DNA of 64,000 bases, from positions 186,001 to 250,000 of the forward strand of contig JACJID010000007.1 in NCBI GenBank assembly GCA_014138725.1. The letters are read 5' to 3'. Both the position numbers and the translations under genes were made by a program. The notes under the pieces were generated by a model. The model was not told where the DNA came from. It made no database searches and was given only the letters and a program-made list of their open reading frames with translations. Shown piece by piece: positions 1-9,893 of this stretch (position 1 is the stretch's first letter; each line of letters starts with the position of its first letter). This DNA is from Kutzneria viridogrisea. GTDB taxonomy: Bacteria > Actinomycetota > Actinomycetes > Mycobacteriales > Pseudonocardiaceae.

Positions 1-2343
1 ACCCACTGATTGGTCGATCAAGTCCTGAGCGGCGGTCCGCACCGCCTGTGCGAGCCGGGGCCCGTCCACACCGGGTGCGGTGGTGAAGCAGAAGTGCAGC
101 TGATCTCCCCAGCACAGGGCGCCCCAGGACAGACCGCTGCCCGGGGCCAGCGGGAGCACGGGGTGGGCCTGGCCGATCCTGCTGCCATTGAGACGGATCT
201 CGTGTCGCGGACCGGGCAGCACGGTACCGATGGCGTTGAACCAGGGCGGCCGGTACATCGCCCTGGCGAGGGCACGATGAGCCAGCGGCGGCAGCCAGCC
301 CACCGCGTGCAGCACGGCACGAGCCACCTCGGCCAGGTCGGTGCTTTTGGCCTCGCGCAACGCCTCGGCCACCGCGTGCAGCCGGGTGGCCACGTCCATC
401 GGCCCAATCGGAAGATCGACCGGGACGGCACCCGTCCAGTTGCCGGCGGCGCGCATTGACGTCGGTTGGCGCAGTGACACAGGCATCACCATGCGGATGG
501 CCGAGGTGCCGTGCCCTGCGTCTGGCAGCGCGCGGTGCAGCGCCTCGGCGACCACGGTGTACACGGCATCGGCAAGTCCGCACCCGGCACTGCGAGCCGC
601 GGCCCGCAGCCGGTCGCCCGGGATCGTCACGAACTCGTGGCGTCGCGGGGTCCCGGCGCGGTCGAGGGCACTGGCCGGGGCGCGTCCGCCAGCTGCCAGC
701 CGGCGCAGGCCGCGAGCCAGCCGGGACAGCGAGGGCAGCGCGGCGGTGCCCATGCGGGCGGTCGGCGGCGCCGCCCAGGCGCGGGTCGCAGTGCCGGTCG
801 CCGACAGCAGCGCCTGCAACACCATCACTCCGTCGCCCAGCGCGTGATGTGCCTTGATCAGTACGGCCATCCGGTCCGGGTCAGCTCGCGGCTCGACCAA
901 AGCCGCCGCGACGGGCCGGTCGAGGTCCAGCGGCGCGCTGAAGAACTCGTCGGCGATCGTCCGCCAGTCACCCGCCCGGCGAACGACCAGGTCAGCTGGA
1001 TCCACCGCGTGGTCCCGCACCCATCTGCCGCGACGCAGGGCGGTCGGCGGGACGAGCCGCCCGAACACACCGGGCACGGTCGACACCAAGCGGACCACCT
1101 CCTCCCAGGTGGGCCCTGTGTCCTCGAAGATCAGTACGGCGCCGACCTGCTGGGGCGCGTCCGCCGTCTGGGCGTGCAGGAACAGCGCATCAGCGGCGGG
1201 CAGGACCCGACCGACCGGGTAGCTCGGACCGGCGGCGACCAGGTGGCGCAGCCCGTCCTCGATCCTGTGGTCGGCCGTGTAGCGCAACGCCCGCTCCTCC
1301 TGCTCCCGCAGTCGATCCGGATCCGCGCGCACGGCGTGCAGCCACGCCGTCAGCTCACCGGGCTGGTCGCACACCGTCGCCAACCCGGCGTCGGCCATCA
1401 GCGCCGCGTTCGCGCGGCCGTGCCCGGCGATGGGCTCGTGCAGGACCACGGCACGACCGCAGGCCAGCGCTTCCAGACCAGTGGCGCCACCGGCGTTGGT
1501 CACCACCACGTCGGCGGCCACCATCAGCGAGGCCATGTCCGTTACCCAGCCGAGCACCACCACCCTGTTGTCGGCGAACCGCGCGGTGAGTTCCCGCCGC
1601 AGTTGGTCGTTGCGGCCGGCCACGACGAGCACGACACCCTGGCTGTCACCCGCCAACAGTTCGGTCACCGTACGGCCGGTGCTGCCGAATCCCAGCGATC
1701 CACAGGACACCAGCGCCACGAACCGGTCGGTGGGCAGACCGAGCCGCCTCCGTGCCCGCTCGCGGTCTCCTGGGACGAACCGCTCAGCCACCGGCGGCGC
1801 GGACACCTCGACCACCGCGCCTGGTTCGTCTCGCGTGGCCACCTCGGCGGCCACGGGGTGCATCACCAGGTTCAGATCGACTCCGGTGTGCACCCAGGAC
1901 GGATGCGGAGCGAAGTCGGACACCCAGGCGCCGACCGGCGTGGTCAGCCCACGATGGTGCCGAAGCCACTCCAGCCCGGTGCTGGCCATCGGGTAGGTCG
2001 ACAGCACCAGGTCCGGGCCGATCCGGTCCAGCACCGACGCCAGCTTCCGTCCCGCCCACGCGCCGATGACCCGCTTGGCGGATCTGGCGAACCAGCGGTG
2101 ACGCCACACCGCGCCGTAGAACACCTCGTAGAGCCACGGCAGGCGCTGCACGCTGGTGCGGTACACGCGCCGGAAGAATGGCCCGACCCCAGCGCCCATC
2201 TCGGTGAGCACGTCCGACCAGTGCACCTGGGCGTGCGGCCACAACCGGTTGACGGCCGCGTGCAGGGCACGTCCGGTCGCGTTGTGCCCCTCCCCCATGT
2301 CCGCGGACACGATGAGTACTCGCTTTGGCGGGTTCGAGGCCAT
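1..2343 (-). CDS. Fused MGDG-synthase-type glycosyltransferase / wax ester-diacylglycerol acyltransferase (3' end beyond window)
   Basis: An open reverse-strand frame runs from the ATG at 2343 to base 1 with no stop, so the C-terminus lies outside the window (at least 781 residues). Residues 1-370 resemble GT28 glycosyltransferases of the MGDG synthase/UGT type: an N-terminal GEGHN glycine loop at 17-21 and a C-terminal half with a donor-site TNAGG motif. From about residue 379 the protein switches to a WS/DGAT acyltransferase, with the N-terminal start signature (PAADALFL) and the catalytic HHALGDG motif at 499-505 (H500, D504). Known family roles: the first half glycosylates a lipid acceptor, the second transfers acyl groups from acyl-CoA to an alcohol. 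Inferred role: making an acylated glycolipid or storage lipid in one polypeptide. It is divergent from dxs with a 121-base gap. The domain calls are firm; the product is unknown. Confidence 0.85.
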   Translation of the reverse strand, partial: MASNPPKRVLIVSADMGEGHNATGRALHAAVNRLWPHAQVHWSDVLTEMGAGVGPFFRRVYRTSVQRLPWLYEVFYGAVWRHRWFARSAKRVIGAWAGRKLASVLDRIGPDLVLSTYPMASTGLEWLRHHRGLTTPVGAWVSDFAPHPSWVHTGVDLNLVMHPVAAEVATRDEPGAVVEVSAPPVAERFVPGDRERARRRLGLPTDRFVALVSCGSLGFGSTGRTVTELLAGDSQGVVLVVAGRNDQLRRELTARFADNRVVVLGWVTDMASLMVAADVVVTNAGGATGLEALACGRAVVLHEPIAGHGRANAALMADAGLATVCDQPGELTAWLHAVRADPDRLREQEERALRYTADHRIEDGLRHLVAAGPSYPVGRVLPAADALFLHAQTADAPQQVGAVLIFEDTGPTWEEVVRLVSTVPGVFGRLVPPTALRRGRWVRDHAVDPADLVVRRAGDWRTIADEFFSAPLDLDRPVAAALVEPRADPDRMAVLIKAHHALGDGVMVLQALLSATGTATRAWAAPPTARMGTAALPSLSRLARGLRRLAAGGRAPASALDRAGTPRRHEFVTIPGDRLRAAARSAGCGLADAVYTVVAEALHRALPDAGHGTSAIRMVMPVSLRQPTSMRAAGNWTGAVPVDLPIGPMDVATRLHAVAEALREAKSTDLAEVARAVLHAVGWLPPLAHRALARAMYRPPWFNAIGTVLPGPRHEIRLNGSRIGQAHPVLPLAPGSGLSWGALCWGDQLHFCFTTAPGVDGPRLAQAVRTAAQDLIDQSVG

Positions 2344-2464
2344 GCCCTCCTGTACCCACCATCGCGCACGGAAACCCTGTTCCGCAGAAAGGGGCACAGC
2401 ACAGCGTTTCACGCGTCGGTTGTCGGCAACCCCGCAGGAACGCCCCGGACGCAGTGGAGTCTTC

Positions 2465-4300
2465 ATGGCCTTGCTCGACCAGATCACCGGACCGGCCGAC
2501 GTACGTGACCTGCCTGCCGACCAACTTCCCGCACTCGCCAACGAGATCCGGCAGTTCCTGGTGCTCACGGTGCGGGCGACGGGAGGCCATCTGGGGCCGA
2601 ATCTCGGGGTCGTGGAACTGACCATCGCACTGCACCGGGTCTTCGACTCGCCGCACGACCCGATCATCTGGGACACCGGCCACCAGGCGTACGTGCACAA
2701 GCTGCTCACCGGCCGGGGGAAGGACTTCCCCACGCTGCGCCAGCGCAACGGACTGTCAGGCTATCCGTGTCGCGCCGAGTCCCCACACGACCTGGTGGAG
2801 AACTCGCATGCCTCCACCGCGCTGTCCCACGCCGACGGACTGTCCAAGGCGGCGGCCTTGACCTGCCGCCAAGCGAACACAGTGGTGGCCGTGGTTGGCG
2901 ACGGAGCGATGACGGGCGGGATGTGCTGGGAGGCCCTGCAGAACCTGGGCGCGCGGCGGAACGCTCCTGTCGTGATCGTCCTCAACGACAACGGCCGCTC
3001 CTACTCCCCCACCTGTGGCGGATTCGCTCGTCACCTGGCCCGCCTGCGTGCGGGCGAGTCTCCCGGCGAGTCGCTGTTCGAACTGCTGGGGCTGGACTAC
3101 CTCGGTCCGGTGGACGGCCACGACGTGGAGGCGGTGCAGACAGCACTGGAGAAGGCACGCCGCTGCCGGTCACCGGTGGTCGTGCACTGCGTGACCGACA
3201 AGGGACACGGCTACCCGCCCGCGGAGCAGGACGAGGCCGACCACCTGCACGCCATCGCACCCGCGGCCCCGCCGAGCCATTCGGGCCAGCCGACCCCACC
3301 GAGCTGGACGTCGATCTTCGGGCGGCAACTCTGCCAACTGGCCGCACGACGACCGGACCTGGTCGCGGTGACCGCGGCGATGCCCGGGCCCACCGGTCTG
3401 GCAGCACTGTCCCAGCGATACCCGGACCGGGTCTTCGACGTCGGCATCGCAGAACAGCACGCGGTGACCTCGGCGGCGGGCCTGGCGCTGGGCGGCATGC
3501 ACCCCGTTGTAGCGGTGTACTCGACCTTCCTGTGTCGCGCGTTCGACCAGGCACTCATGGACGTCGCGCTGCACCGGCTTCCGGTGACCTTCGTGCTCGA
3601 CCGGGCGGGTGTCACCGGTCCCGACGGATCCAGCCACCACGGCGTGTGGGACCTCGCGCTGCTGCGCGTCGTGCCGGGCATCAGGATCGCCGCCCCGCGC
3701 GACGGCACAACCCTGGTGGACACGCTCACCACCGCCGTCGAGACCGACACGGGCCCGACGGTGGTCCGGTTCCCCAAGGGGACGCCGGGGACGGACCTGG
3801 TCCCGGCATGTCGGCGGCCAGGGTTCGACCTGCTGCGAGAAGGCGAGGACGTGCTGATCGTGTCCGTGGGCCCGATGGCACGGCGTGCCCTCGCCGCGGC
3901 TGAGGAACTCCAGGCCCACCAGCTCGCCGTGGCGGTCGTAGACCCGGTGTGGGTGCTACCGGTGTGCCGTGAGGTCCTCGCCCTGGCACGGCGCTATCCA
4001 CTGGTCGTGGTGGTGGAGGACGGGAATCGGGCCAGCGGGGTTGGTAGCGCACTGGCCGAGGCACTCGGCGTCGGCACAGGGGTGAGAGTCCTGTTACTCG
4101 GTGTCCCTGGCGAGTTCGCGCCAGCTGGCGCTCGCGAGCAGGTGCTGGACGGGTTCGGGCTGTCCCCGCACAGCATCGCCACCACGGTACTGGCCTCGTT
4201 GGCGTCGATCGGATCGTCTGGGCCCTGCCTTAACACCGCCAGGGCCGGACGAACTGGTGCAGCGTCTGCCTGGCAACTGGGGCGAGGATCTGTTCGTTGA
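2465..4300 (+). CDS. dxs: 1-deoxy-D-xylulose-5-phosphate synthase
   Basis: Condenses pyruvate and glyceraldehyde 3-phosphate to DXP, the first step of the MEP isoprenoid pathway, using thiamine diphosphate. The 611-residue protein has the expected order of motifs: GGHLGPNLG (40-48), TGHQAY (72-77), SHASTALS near 114, the ThDP-binding GDGAMTGG at 145-152 followed by LNDN about 28 residues later, then the transketolase pyrimidine-domain GIAEQHAV and the DRAGVTG.DGSSHHG motif. The ATG at 2465 follows GGAG with good spacing and matches the conserved N-terminus. It is slightly shorter than E. coli Dxs (620). Its location beside a lipid glycosyl/acyltransferase and away from other MEP genes suggests a secondary copy (inference). 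Confidence 0.93.
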   Translation: MALLDQITGPADVRDLPADQLPALANEIRQFLVLTVRATGGHLGPNLGVVELTIALHRVFDSPHDPIIWDTGHQAYVHKLLTGRGKDFPTLRQRNGLSGYPCRAESPHDLVENSHASTALSHADGLSKAAALTCRQANTVVAVVGDGAMTGGMCWEALQNLGARRNAPVVIVLNDNGRSYSPTCGGFARHLARLRAGESPGESLFELLGLDYLGPVDGHDVEAVQTALEKARRCRSPVVVHCVTDKGHGYPPAEQDEADHLHAIAPAAPPSHSGQPTPPSWTSIFGRQLCQLAARRPDLVAVTAAMPGPTGLAALSQRYPDRVFDVGIAEQHAVTSAAGLALGGMHPVVAVYSTFLCRAFDQALMDVALHRLPVTFVLDRAGVTGPDGSSHHGVWDLALLRVVPGIRIAAPRDGTTLVDTLTTAVETDTGPTVVRFPKGTPGTDLVPACRRPGFDLLREGEDVLIVSVGPMARRALAAAEELQAHQLAVAVVDPVWVLPVCREVLALARRYPLVVVVEDGNRASGVGSALAEALGVGTGVRVLLLGVPGEFAPAGAREQVLDGFGLSPHSIATTVLASLASIGSSGPCLNTARAGRTGAASAWQLGRGSVR

Positions 4301-4432
4301 CGGGGCCGCAGCGGAAGTCCCCACCCACGCCCTGGATGCACTGCAAACCGATGTGGGCACGTCACAGCCACACCGCCCGTGTTTTCCCTCGTGTCATGGG
4401 TAACCAAGTGGTCCGCACGAGAGGAGAACCTC

Positions 4433-4738
4433 ATGTTGCTCATCACCCCGGACGCCGGGCTGGCCATCCAGGCGCTGACCGAACAGGCCGGTGTCGCCGT
4501 GGATGGCGGCCTGCGCATCGACACGCTGTCGGCCAACGGCAGCGTTCCGAATTTCGCGCTGTCGATCGCGGCCCTGCCCGACGAGGCCGACCAGGTCGTC
4601 ACCGAGGAGACCACCGGCTCACGGGTACTGCTCGACTCGCTGACCGCGAGCTACCTGGCGGACCAGGAACTGGATGTGAGCAGCGACGCGGAAGGAGCCT
4701 TCCGGTTCCGCTTCACCCCCACCGCGCAAGCGGACTGA
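4433..4738 (+). CDS. HesB/IscA-like small protein
   Basis: A 101-residue acidic protein with the N-terminal pattern of the actinobacterial HesB-like family (L-x-I-T-P-x-A...IQAL, then GLRID near residues 26-30). No cysteine is present, so the three-cysteine iron-sulfur site of true A-type carriers is missing and a scaffold role is doubtful. The ATG follows GAGGAG at a suitable distance. It lies 132 bases after dxs and 15 bases before the HhH-GPD gene, probably co-transcribed with the latter. Confidence 0.7.
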   Translation: MLLITPDAGLAIQALTEQAGVAVDGGLRIDTLSANGSVPNFALSIAALPDEADQVVTEETTGSRVLLDSLTASYLADQELDVSSDAEGAFRFRFTPTAQAD

Positions 4739-4753
4739 CTCCGCGGAGGCAGG

Positions 4754-5341
4754 ATGTCCGTCGAGGAACTGCTTGACCAGTACGGCACGACCTACGCCGA
4801 GCAAGCCGGTATCCGCTTGCGGGACAAGCCTGCCCCGCTCTACCAACTGCTCGTGCTGAGCACCCTGCTCTCCGCGCCGATCCGCGCGGAGACCGCCACC
4901 AAGGCCGCCCGGGAACTGTTCCACGCCGGGTACCGGACTCCCGCGCACATGAAGGACGCCACCTGGCAGCAGCGCGTCGACGCCCTCGGTCGCGGCGGCT
5001 ACGTCCGGTACGACGAGACCACCGCGACCCGACTCGGTGACGGCGCCGAACTGCTGCTCACGCGGTGGAGCGGGGACCTGCGCCGGATCCGCGACAACAA
5101 GAGTCGCGTGCGCGCCCACCTACAGGAGTTCCCCGGCATCGGCGAGGTGGGCGCCGACATCTTCTGCCGCGAGGCCCAGGCCGTGTGGCCGGAGCTGCGC
5201 CCCTGCTTCGACAAGCGGGCACTCGACAGCGCCCGCCAGCGAGGTTTGCCCCACAACGCAGACGAACTCGCCGGGCTCGTGCGCGACGACCGCGTCGCAG
5301 TGCTCGCCGCCGCACTGATCCGCGCCGATCTGGACGAGTAG
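4754..5341 (+). CDS. HhH-GPD family endonuclease-like protein
   Basis: A 195-residue protein of the endonuclease III-like fold used in base excision repair. The visible signature is the helix-hairpin-helix FPGIGEVGADIF near residues 123-134, followed by an acidic/basic helix containing CFDKRALD. The four-cysteine iron-sulfur loop of Nth is absent, as in shorter actinobacterial relatives. The start is supported by GGAGGCAGG about seven bases upstream. It follows the HesB-like gene closely in the same direction. DNA repair is the family role; the substrate is unknown. Confidence 0.75.
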   Translation: MSVEELLDQYGTTYAEQAGIRLRDKPAPLYQLLVLSTLLSAPIRAETATKAARELFHAGYRTPAHMKDATWQQRVDALGRGGYVRYDETTATRLGDGAELLLTRWSGDLRRIRDNKSRVRAHLQEFPGIGEVGADIFCREAQAVWPELRPCFDKRALDSARQRGLPHNADELAGLVRDDRVAVLAAALIRADLDE

Positions 5342-5471
5342 ACCAGGTGCCAGGGCAACGAAGTCGGGCACATTCCACCGACCTGCGGTAGCACGAGAAC
5401 GTTGTGGACATCGGCATCCACCACGAAAATGGGGTGAGGAGCGGACGGTCGCGGGCGTAGCGTCGGCGGCC

Positions 5472-6251
5472 GTGATCGGTGAGACGAAAGCGGGGGATGA
5501 CCCGGCGGACGGCTGGTTCCCCGAGAGCGTGGCCGCGGGCTACGACGCCCCGGGCGGCGCGAACTTGCCCGAGGTGGTCACGCCCGCGGTGGACGTCCTC
5601 GAAGACCTGGCGGACGGCCCGGTACTCGAGTTCGCCGTCGGGACCGGGCGGATCGCCGTGCCGCTGGCCGCTCGCGGCGTGCCGGTGAGCGGCATCGAGC
5701 TGAGCCGGGCGATGGCGGCGCGGATCGCGAGCAAGCCAGGCGGCGACGCGGTCGAAGTCACGATCGGCGATATGACGAGGACGCGGGTGGTCGGTCAGTT
5801 CTCGATGGTCTATCTGGTGTTCAACACGATCAGCAACGTGACCACACAGGACGGGCAGGTCGACGTCTTCCGCAATGCGGCCGCGCACCTGCGGCCGGGC
5901 GGGTTGTTCCTCGTCGAGGTGGGCCTGCCGGACCTGCGTCGCCTACCACCCGGACAGGACATCGTCCCGTTCGCGGTAGCGCCCGGCGCCGACGGCGGCG
6001 GCTATGTCGGATTCGACCAGTACGACGTCGTCACGCAGAAGTTCACGTCGAACCACGTCACCGTGTCACCGGACGGGACGGGGCAGTTCCGCCGTATTCC
6101 CTTCCGGTATGCCTGGCCGGCCGAGATGGACCTCATGGCGCGCATCGCCGGGATGCGCCTGAAGTACCGCTGGGCGGACTGGGACCGCTCGGAGCTCACT
6201 GCTGAGAGCACCAAACACGTGTCGATCTGGGAGAGGGACCCGAGCACGTGA
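5472..6251 (+). CDS. Class I SAM-dependent methyltransferase
   Basis: A 259-residue protein with a Rossmann-type methyltransferase core. Motif I is EFAVGTGRIAVPLA near residues 53-66, with GIELS as the acidic strand-2 residue that binds the SAM ribose and an LRPGG motif near 142-146. The GTG start at 5472 gives the normal N-terminal leader (YDAPGG region) of the family. The substrate is not predictable. It stands alone after a 130-base gap and converges with the nucleotidyltransferase gene. Confidence 0.85.
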   Translation: MIGETKAGDDPADGWFPESVAAGYDAPGGANLPEVVTPAVDVLEDLADGPVLEFAVGTGRIAVPLAARGVPVSGIELSRAMAARIASKPGGDAVEVTIGDMTRTRVVGQFSMVYLVFNTISNVTTQDGQVDVFRNAAAHLRPGGLFLVEVGLPDLRRLPPGQDIVPFAVAPGADGGGYVGFDQYDVVTQKFTSNHVTVSPDGTGQFRRIPFRYAWPAEMDLMARIAGMRLKYRWADWDRSELTAESTKHVSIWERDPST

Positions 6252-6403
6252 TGCTGCGCCACAGCCAACCTGGCCCGACCTCTGGATGCGGTTGTTGGGC
6301 CGGTGGCTGGGAGTCGACCTCCTGATCGGGGGCGAGGACGCGCGACCGGAGGCAACTGAGCACGTTCGCCTGCCCATGCAGACTGGTCCGGGGCGTCCTG
6401 CGG

Positions 6404-7261
6404 TCAGGATGCGGCCGGCAGCGCGAGCGCGGCATCGATCGTAGTGTCCAGGAAGGCGAGGGTGTCGCGGCGACGGGCCAGCGGGTTGCGGTAACCCCGG
6501 CGGCCTTCGGTGCCCTCGGTGCGCAGGCTCAGGCATTCTGCGATGATGCGCTGCCAGCGCGGGTCGAACTCTTTCTGGGCGTACCGGCCGGCACCGCATT
6601 TGGAGGTCATCGTTCCGGTGGCGAGCAGGTGGTGCAGCCGGCTCACACCGAGAACTGCCCACACGGGGAACCATGCACTGAGCCCGATGGCGAGAGACAG
6701 AGCACTGCGCTGTCGTTTCTGCTGCCACCACGGCCGCCAGTAGGTGCGGAGGTTGTCGACGGTGAACGCGCGCAAGGCATCCTGGTCGGCCCACAGGTCC
6801 ACCTCGGCCGGGTGCGGCCCGCGCACCGCGATCCCGTGCCAGGCCAGCTCGCAGAACATCACAGGGTTGACGCCGGACCGTCCGGCCTGTGTGAACCGGC
6901 TCTCCTGCGCACAGGGAACGTCGGGACAACCATCCGGCCCGGCGGCAAGGTCGCTCCAGGTAAGCACAGCACCATCAAAGTGTGGCCGGGGGAAGCGGGC
7001 CACGGTGTGGGCGTGCGCCTTGGCCAACGCTGCCATCTCTGGAGACTCGGGCTCCAGGCGGTGGTCGGTCACCGCGACGAAGTCGATGTCGCTGGCTGTG
7101 CTGAGCCGACCGCGACCAGCGCCGCGGGGATGAAAATCGCCCAAGGCTACCGATCCAACCAGGTAGAAGCCGGTGACCAAACCCGGCGCCACCCTGTCCA
7201 CGGCCATCAGGAAGAGGTCCACACTCCGACCGACCTCGCCCGGAAGATCGTTGCTAGGCAT
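6404..7261 (-). CDS. Nucleotidyltransferase domain protein (aminoglycoside adenylyltransferase-like)
   Basis: A 285-residue protein with the polymerase-beta nucleotidyltransferase signature: GS at 36-37 and the metal-binding DID at 58-60. A long helical C-terminal half follows, like ANT(9)/aadA-type enzymes and their DUF4111-type relatives. The ATG at 7261 is preferred over an upstream TTG. Such proteins transfer AMP to a small molecule or protein; antibiotic resistance is possible but unproven. It converges with the methyltransferase. Confidence 0.75.
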   Translation of the reverse strand: MPSNDLPGEVGRSVDLFLMAVDRVAPGLVTGFYLVGSVALGDFHPRGAGRGRLSTASDIDFVAVTDHRLEPESPEMAALAKAHAHTVARFPRPHFDGAVLTWSDLAAGPDGCPDVPCAQESRFTQAGRSGVNPVMFCELAWHGIAVRGPHPAEVDLWADQDALRAFTVDNLRTYWRPWWQQKRQRSALSLAIGLSAWFPVWAVLGVSRLHHLLATGTMTSKCGAGRYAQKEFDPRWQRIIAECLSLRTEGTEGRRGYRNPLARRRDTLAFLDTTIDAALALPAAS

Positions 7262-7343
7262 GCCAGGCAACCTAGCGGCTCACCTCGGAACCTTGACCGT
7301 GCCTCGCCGGCGACCACCGGGTCACGCCCGCCGGCGCGGGCCG

Positions 7344-7398
7344 TGTCATGAAAGTGCCGTTCAGGACATCCGGTGTCCCAAACGGCACTTTCATGACA
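7344..7398. repeat. 55-bp near-perfect intergenic palindrome
   Basis: Arms at 7344-7361 and 7381-7398 (TGTCATGAAAGTGCCGTT and its exact complement) flank an inner GGACA/TGTCC stem around TCCGG, with only a two-base bulge on each side. It sits about 80 bases upstream of the nucleotidyltransferase start and downstream of the MFS gene. It could fold as a terminator-like hairpin or be a dispersed REP-type element; there is no T-tract. Confidence 0.8.
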
Positions 7399-7638
7399 CC
7401 GCAGCCTCGGCCCGCACCGGATACCAGGTCAACGATGCGCGACGCGCCACTAATAGCGGATCGCGTCGATCACTACCCGGCGGCGGTGCTTCTCCGGCCG
7501 CCCGCCCCGCCACTCGCGGCCACCACACCAGTCCGCACGACGCTGCGACACCCACGACAGGCACGCTGACCGGCAAGGAACACTGGACCCGGGCTCCTGC
7601 TGCGAGAGAACTGGCTTCAGCAACCGCAACTGTTGCGT
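7399..7638. other. Gene-free stretch downstream of the MFS exporter
   Basis: 240 bases between the palindrome and the MFS stop codon. The open frames here lack a ribosome site and have mixed third-position bases, so no gene is called. No further repeat was seen. Confidence 0.5.
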
Positions 7639-9147
7639 CTATGCGGCTGTCGCATCGGGCGTGGACGGTGCGGGTGTGTCGTTCTTGGGATGAGGGCCGC
7701 GGACAATGCCCCATCCCACAAGGGTCGCGGACAACAGGGTGAGGGCAAGGCCGGCGTAGGTGATCGCCTCTCGAAACTCGGCGGTCTGCTGCGCACTCCA
7801 GGTGGCTGTCGTCAGCGCGTTGGGCAAGAGCGTCGCTAGGATGGTGCCGCTGAGGGCGATGCCGATCCCGGTGGTGACTTCGCTGGCGGTATCGATGAGC
7901 GCGGCCCCGATGGTGGTGCGGTTGTCTGGCAGGCCACGCATCACGTTGTTGCCGGCCACGACACCGACCACGCGCATGCCCGTCGCGACGAGGACGAGAG
8001 CAAGGGCGATCCAGACGTAGCCGAATCCGCCGAGTGCGGTGTAGACGGCGAGTCCGCACACGACTGTGCTGGCGCTGAGCCGGGCGGCCGTGGTGAGGCC
8101 GACACGTGTGATCAGCGGGCTGATGAGAGCACCGCCGGCGATCAGGACGATGACCTGGGGCAGCATCCCGATGGCCGCTTGGGCGGGTGTCCATCCCAGA
8201 TCGAGCTGGAGTTGCAGTGTCACGAGGTAGCTGAGCCCGGCGGTTGCCAGTCCTGTCGCGGCTTTGAGCGCCAGGCCGCTGGACACGAGGGGGCGGGCGA
8301 TGAGTGTCAGGTCGAGCAGTGGGTGCCGGGCGGTCTTCTCGCGGATGACGAAGCAGGTTCCGAGGATGAGGGCTGCCGCGGTGGCGACCCAGGGCAGAGC
8401 CGAGGCGGTGCCTGCTTCGATGAACAGCGTGGGGGCGAGAAGCGCGAGGACGATCGTCGCGGTTCCCAGGACAGCACCCGCGAGGTCGATCGGATCGTGG
8501 TGCAGGTCGGCGGGGTCATCGGCGGGGATGCCGGCTCGGATGCCGATGAACGCGAGCGCGGCGACCGGCACGTTCACCAGCAGCAGTGCCTGCCACGGCG
8601 CGAAGGTGAGCACGAGCCCTCCGACGGTGGGGCCGATGGCGAGGCCGACCAAGCCCACTGTCGAGATCAGCGTGGTCGCGCGCACACGCAGCCCGTCGTT
8701 GGTGAACAGACGGAACGTGAGAGCGAGCGACCCCGGTGTCGTCATCGCAGCCGCGACACCCATGACAGCCCGGACGGCGATGAGCTGCCACGCGACAGTG
8801 ACGAACATCGTGGCCAAGCTCGCCACGCCGAGCAGCACGAGCCCGAGGAGCATGATCTTTCGTCGACCAGCACGGTCGGCCAACGCCCCGAGCGCCAGCA
8901 TCAGCCCGCCGAACACGACGGAATACGCCCCAGTCACCCATTGCAGGGTGGTCGTCGAGGCGGAGAGCTCGCGGCCGATGGTCGGCAACGCGACAGTGAG
9001 GATCGAGTTGTCGAGCATCTCGAACAGGAACACGGCCGAGAGCCCGGCCAGAGCCGGCCACACCTCAACCAGCGACCGAGGGGGCTGGGACGGACTGGGC
9101 CTCGTGCGAGGACTCGCGCCAGATCGGCTGTGAACGCGGGCAGGCAT
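7639..9147 (-). CDS. MFS multidrug exporter, DHA2 (EmrB/QacA) type
   Basis: A 502-residue integral membrane protein with about 14 predicted hydrophobic helices, the DHA2 arrangement. Visible signatures are the helix-1 motif with MLDNSILTVALPTIG (residues about 37-51), the loop 2-3 motif LADRAGRRKI, and a GPTVGG helix-5 antiporter motif. It probably exports drugs or metabolites by proton antiport. The ATG at 9147 follows GAAGGAG at seven bases; that ribosome site lies inside an inverted repeat (9152-9174), so expression may be controlled at that element. No regulator is adjacent. Confidence 0.92.
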   Translation of the reverse strand: MPARVHSRSGASPRTRPSPSQPPRSLVEVWPALAGLSAVFLFEMLDNSILTVALPTIGRELSASTTTLQWVTGAYSVVFGGLMLALGALADRAGRRKIMLLGLVLLGVASLATMFVTVAWQLIAVRAVMGVAAAMTTPGSLALTFRLFTNDGLRVRATTLISTVGLVGLAIGPTVGGLVLTFAPWQALLLVNVPVAALAFIGIRAGIPADDPADLHHDPIDLAGAVLGTATIVLALLAPTLFIEAGTASALPWVATAAALILGTCFVIREKTARHPLLDLTLIARPLVSSGLALKAATGLATAGLSYLVTLQLQLDLGWTPAQAAIGMLPQVIVLIAGGALISPLITRVGLTTAARLSASTVVCGLAVYTALGGFGYVWIALALVLVATGMRVVGVVAGNNVMRGLPDNRTTIGAALIDTASEVTTGIGIALSGTILATLLPNALTTATWSAQQTAEFREAITYAGLALTLLSATLVGWGIVRGPHPKNDTPAPSTPDATAA

Positions 9148-9151
9148 TGCA

Positions 9152-9174
9152 CACTCCTTCGAGGTGAAGGAGTG
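9152..9174 (-). promoter_or_regulatory. Inverted repeat covering the exporter ribosome-binding site
   Basis: CACTCCTTC (9152-9160) and GAAGGAGTG (9166-9174) are perfect 9-base arms around a 5-base loop. On the coding strand the GAAGGAG ribosome site is one arm. This could be a repressor operator or an mRNA hairpin hiding the ribosome site. Confidence 0.6.
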
Positions 9175-9473
9175 ACGGATCGTCCGATACCGCGTACACG
9201 CGCGCTCCCGTCCTGACTGAACGCAGAGCACGTTTCTACCCCGATACCTCGACTTTACAACTTCTCGGCGTTCATTGCTACTTCAGGTTCAGGAGCAACC
9301 TCTGACACAGGGCCAACGGCCTTGCCCGGCTGCCTGGACAGGGTCGGCCCTGAATTCGTTTCGCCCGTGCTCGCCTCGTCCGGTACGGTCGCGGGACTGT
9401 TTTCACTGCTGGCAGCCCACGAGGTTCGCGTGTGGCCTCCCCAGCAGTTCCCAGGCTGAGAGCAGGTTTCGTC

Positions 9474-9854
9474 ATGGCATGTCGTATCGGTGAGCTCGTG
9501 CTCGGTTGCCGCGAGCCTGAGGTGCTGGCGCGGTTCTGGTGCGAGGTCCTGGACTTCGTCGTGCTCGGTCGTGAGGAGGACGGCTCGATGGAGATCGGGC
9601 CGCGCGAAGGGTTCGGCGGCCCGCAGCCGACGCTCTTCCTCAGTCGCCGGGATGAGCCGGAGAAGGGGAAATCCCGGCTGCACATCGACGTCAACGCCAC
9701 CGACCGCGATCAGGACGCCGAGCTCGAACGCCTTCTCAAGCTCGGTGCGCGCCCGGCCGACATCGGCCAGACAGGGCAGGAGCAGTGGCATGTCCTGGCG
9801 GACCCCGAAGGCAATGAGTTCTGCCTGCTCAAGGCCCGCCTCAACCCACTCTGA
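9474..9854 (+). CDS. VOC family protein (glyoxalase/bleomycin-resistance fold)
   Basis: A 126-residue single-domain VOC protein of the actinobacterial glyoxalase-like subgroup: CREPEVLARFWCEVL near the N-terminus, a central HIDVNA strand and a terminal WHVLADPEGNEFCLL signature. The ATG at 9474 is preferred over a GTG 42 bases upstream because the fold begins directly after it. Family members bind or detoxify small molecules, often with a metal; the substrate is unknown. Confidence 0.85.
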   Translation: MACRIGELVLGCREPEVLARFWCEVLDFVVLGREEDGSMEIGPREGFGGPQPTLFLSRRDEPEKGKSRLHIDVNATDRDQDAELERLLKLGARPADIGQTGQEQWHVLADPEGNEFCLLKARLNPL

Positions 9855-9893
9855 TGCTCATCGGTCACGCCTGGGACGGGATCGGATTGCTGG

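Noticed and set aside
511-2508. A 665-residue forward frame over the fused glycosyl/acyltransferase
   Set aside because: Antisense shadow: the reverse strand in the same codon register encodes clear GT28 and WS/DGAT motifs, while the forward translation is Arg/Gly/His-rich without any family signature.
4433-4738. Reading the HesB-like gene as an iron-sulfur supplier for the MEP pathway because dxs is adjacent
   Set aside because: The protein has no cysteine and Dxs needs no iron-sulfur cluster, so the functional link is unsupported.
6252-6403. Loose inverted repeat (CAGCCAACCTGGCCC versus GGGCCGGTGGCTGG) between convergent genes
   Set aside because: Several mismatches; too weak to call a terminator.
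7391-7700. Reverse frame downstream of the MFS gene with a hydrophobic stretch
   Set aside because: Mixed third-position bases, overlap with the MFS coding end, and no start signal; not enough for a gene call.
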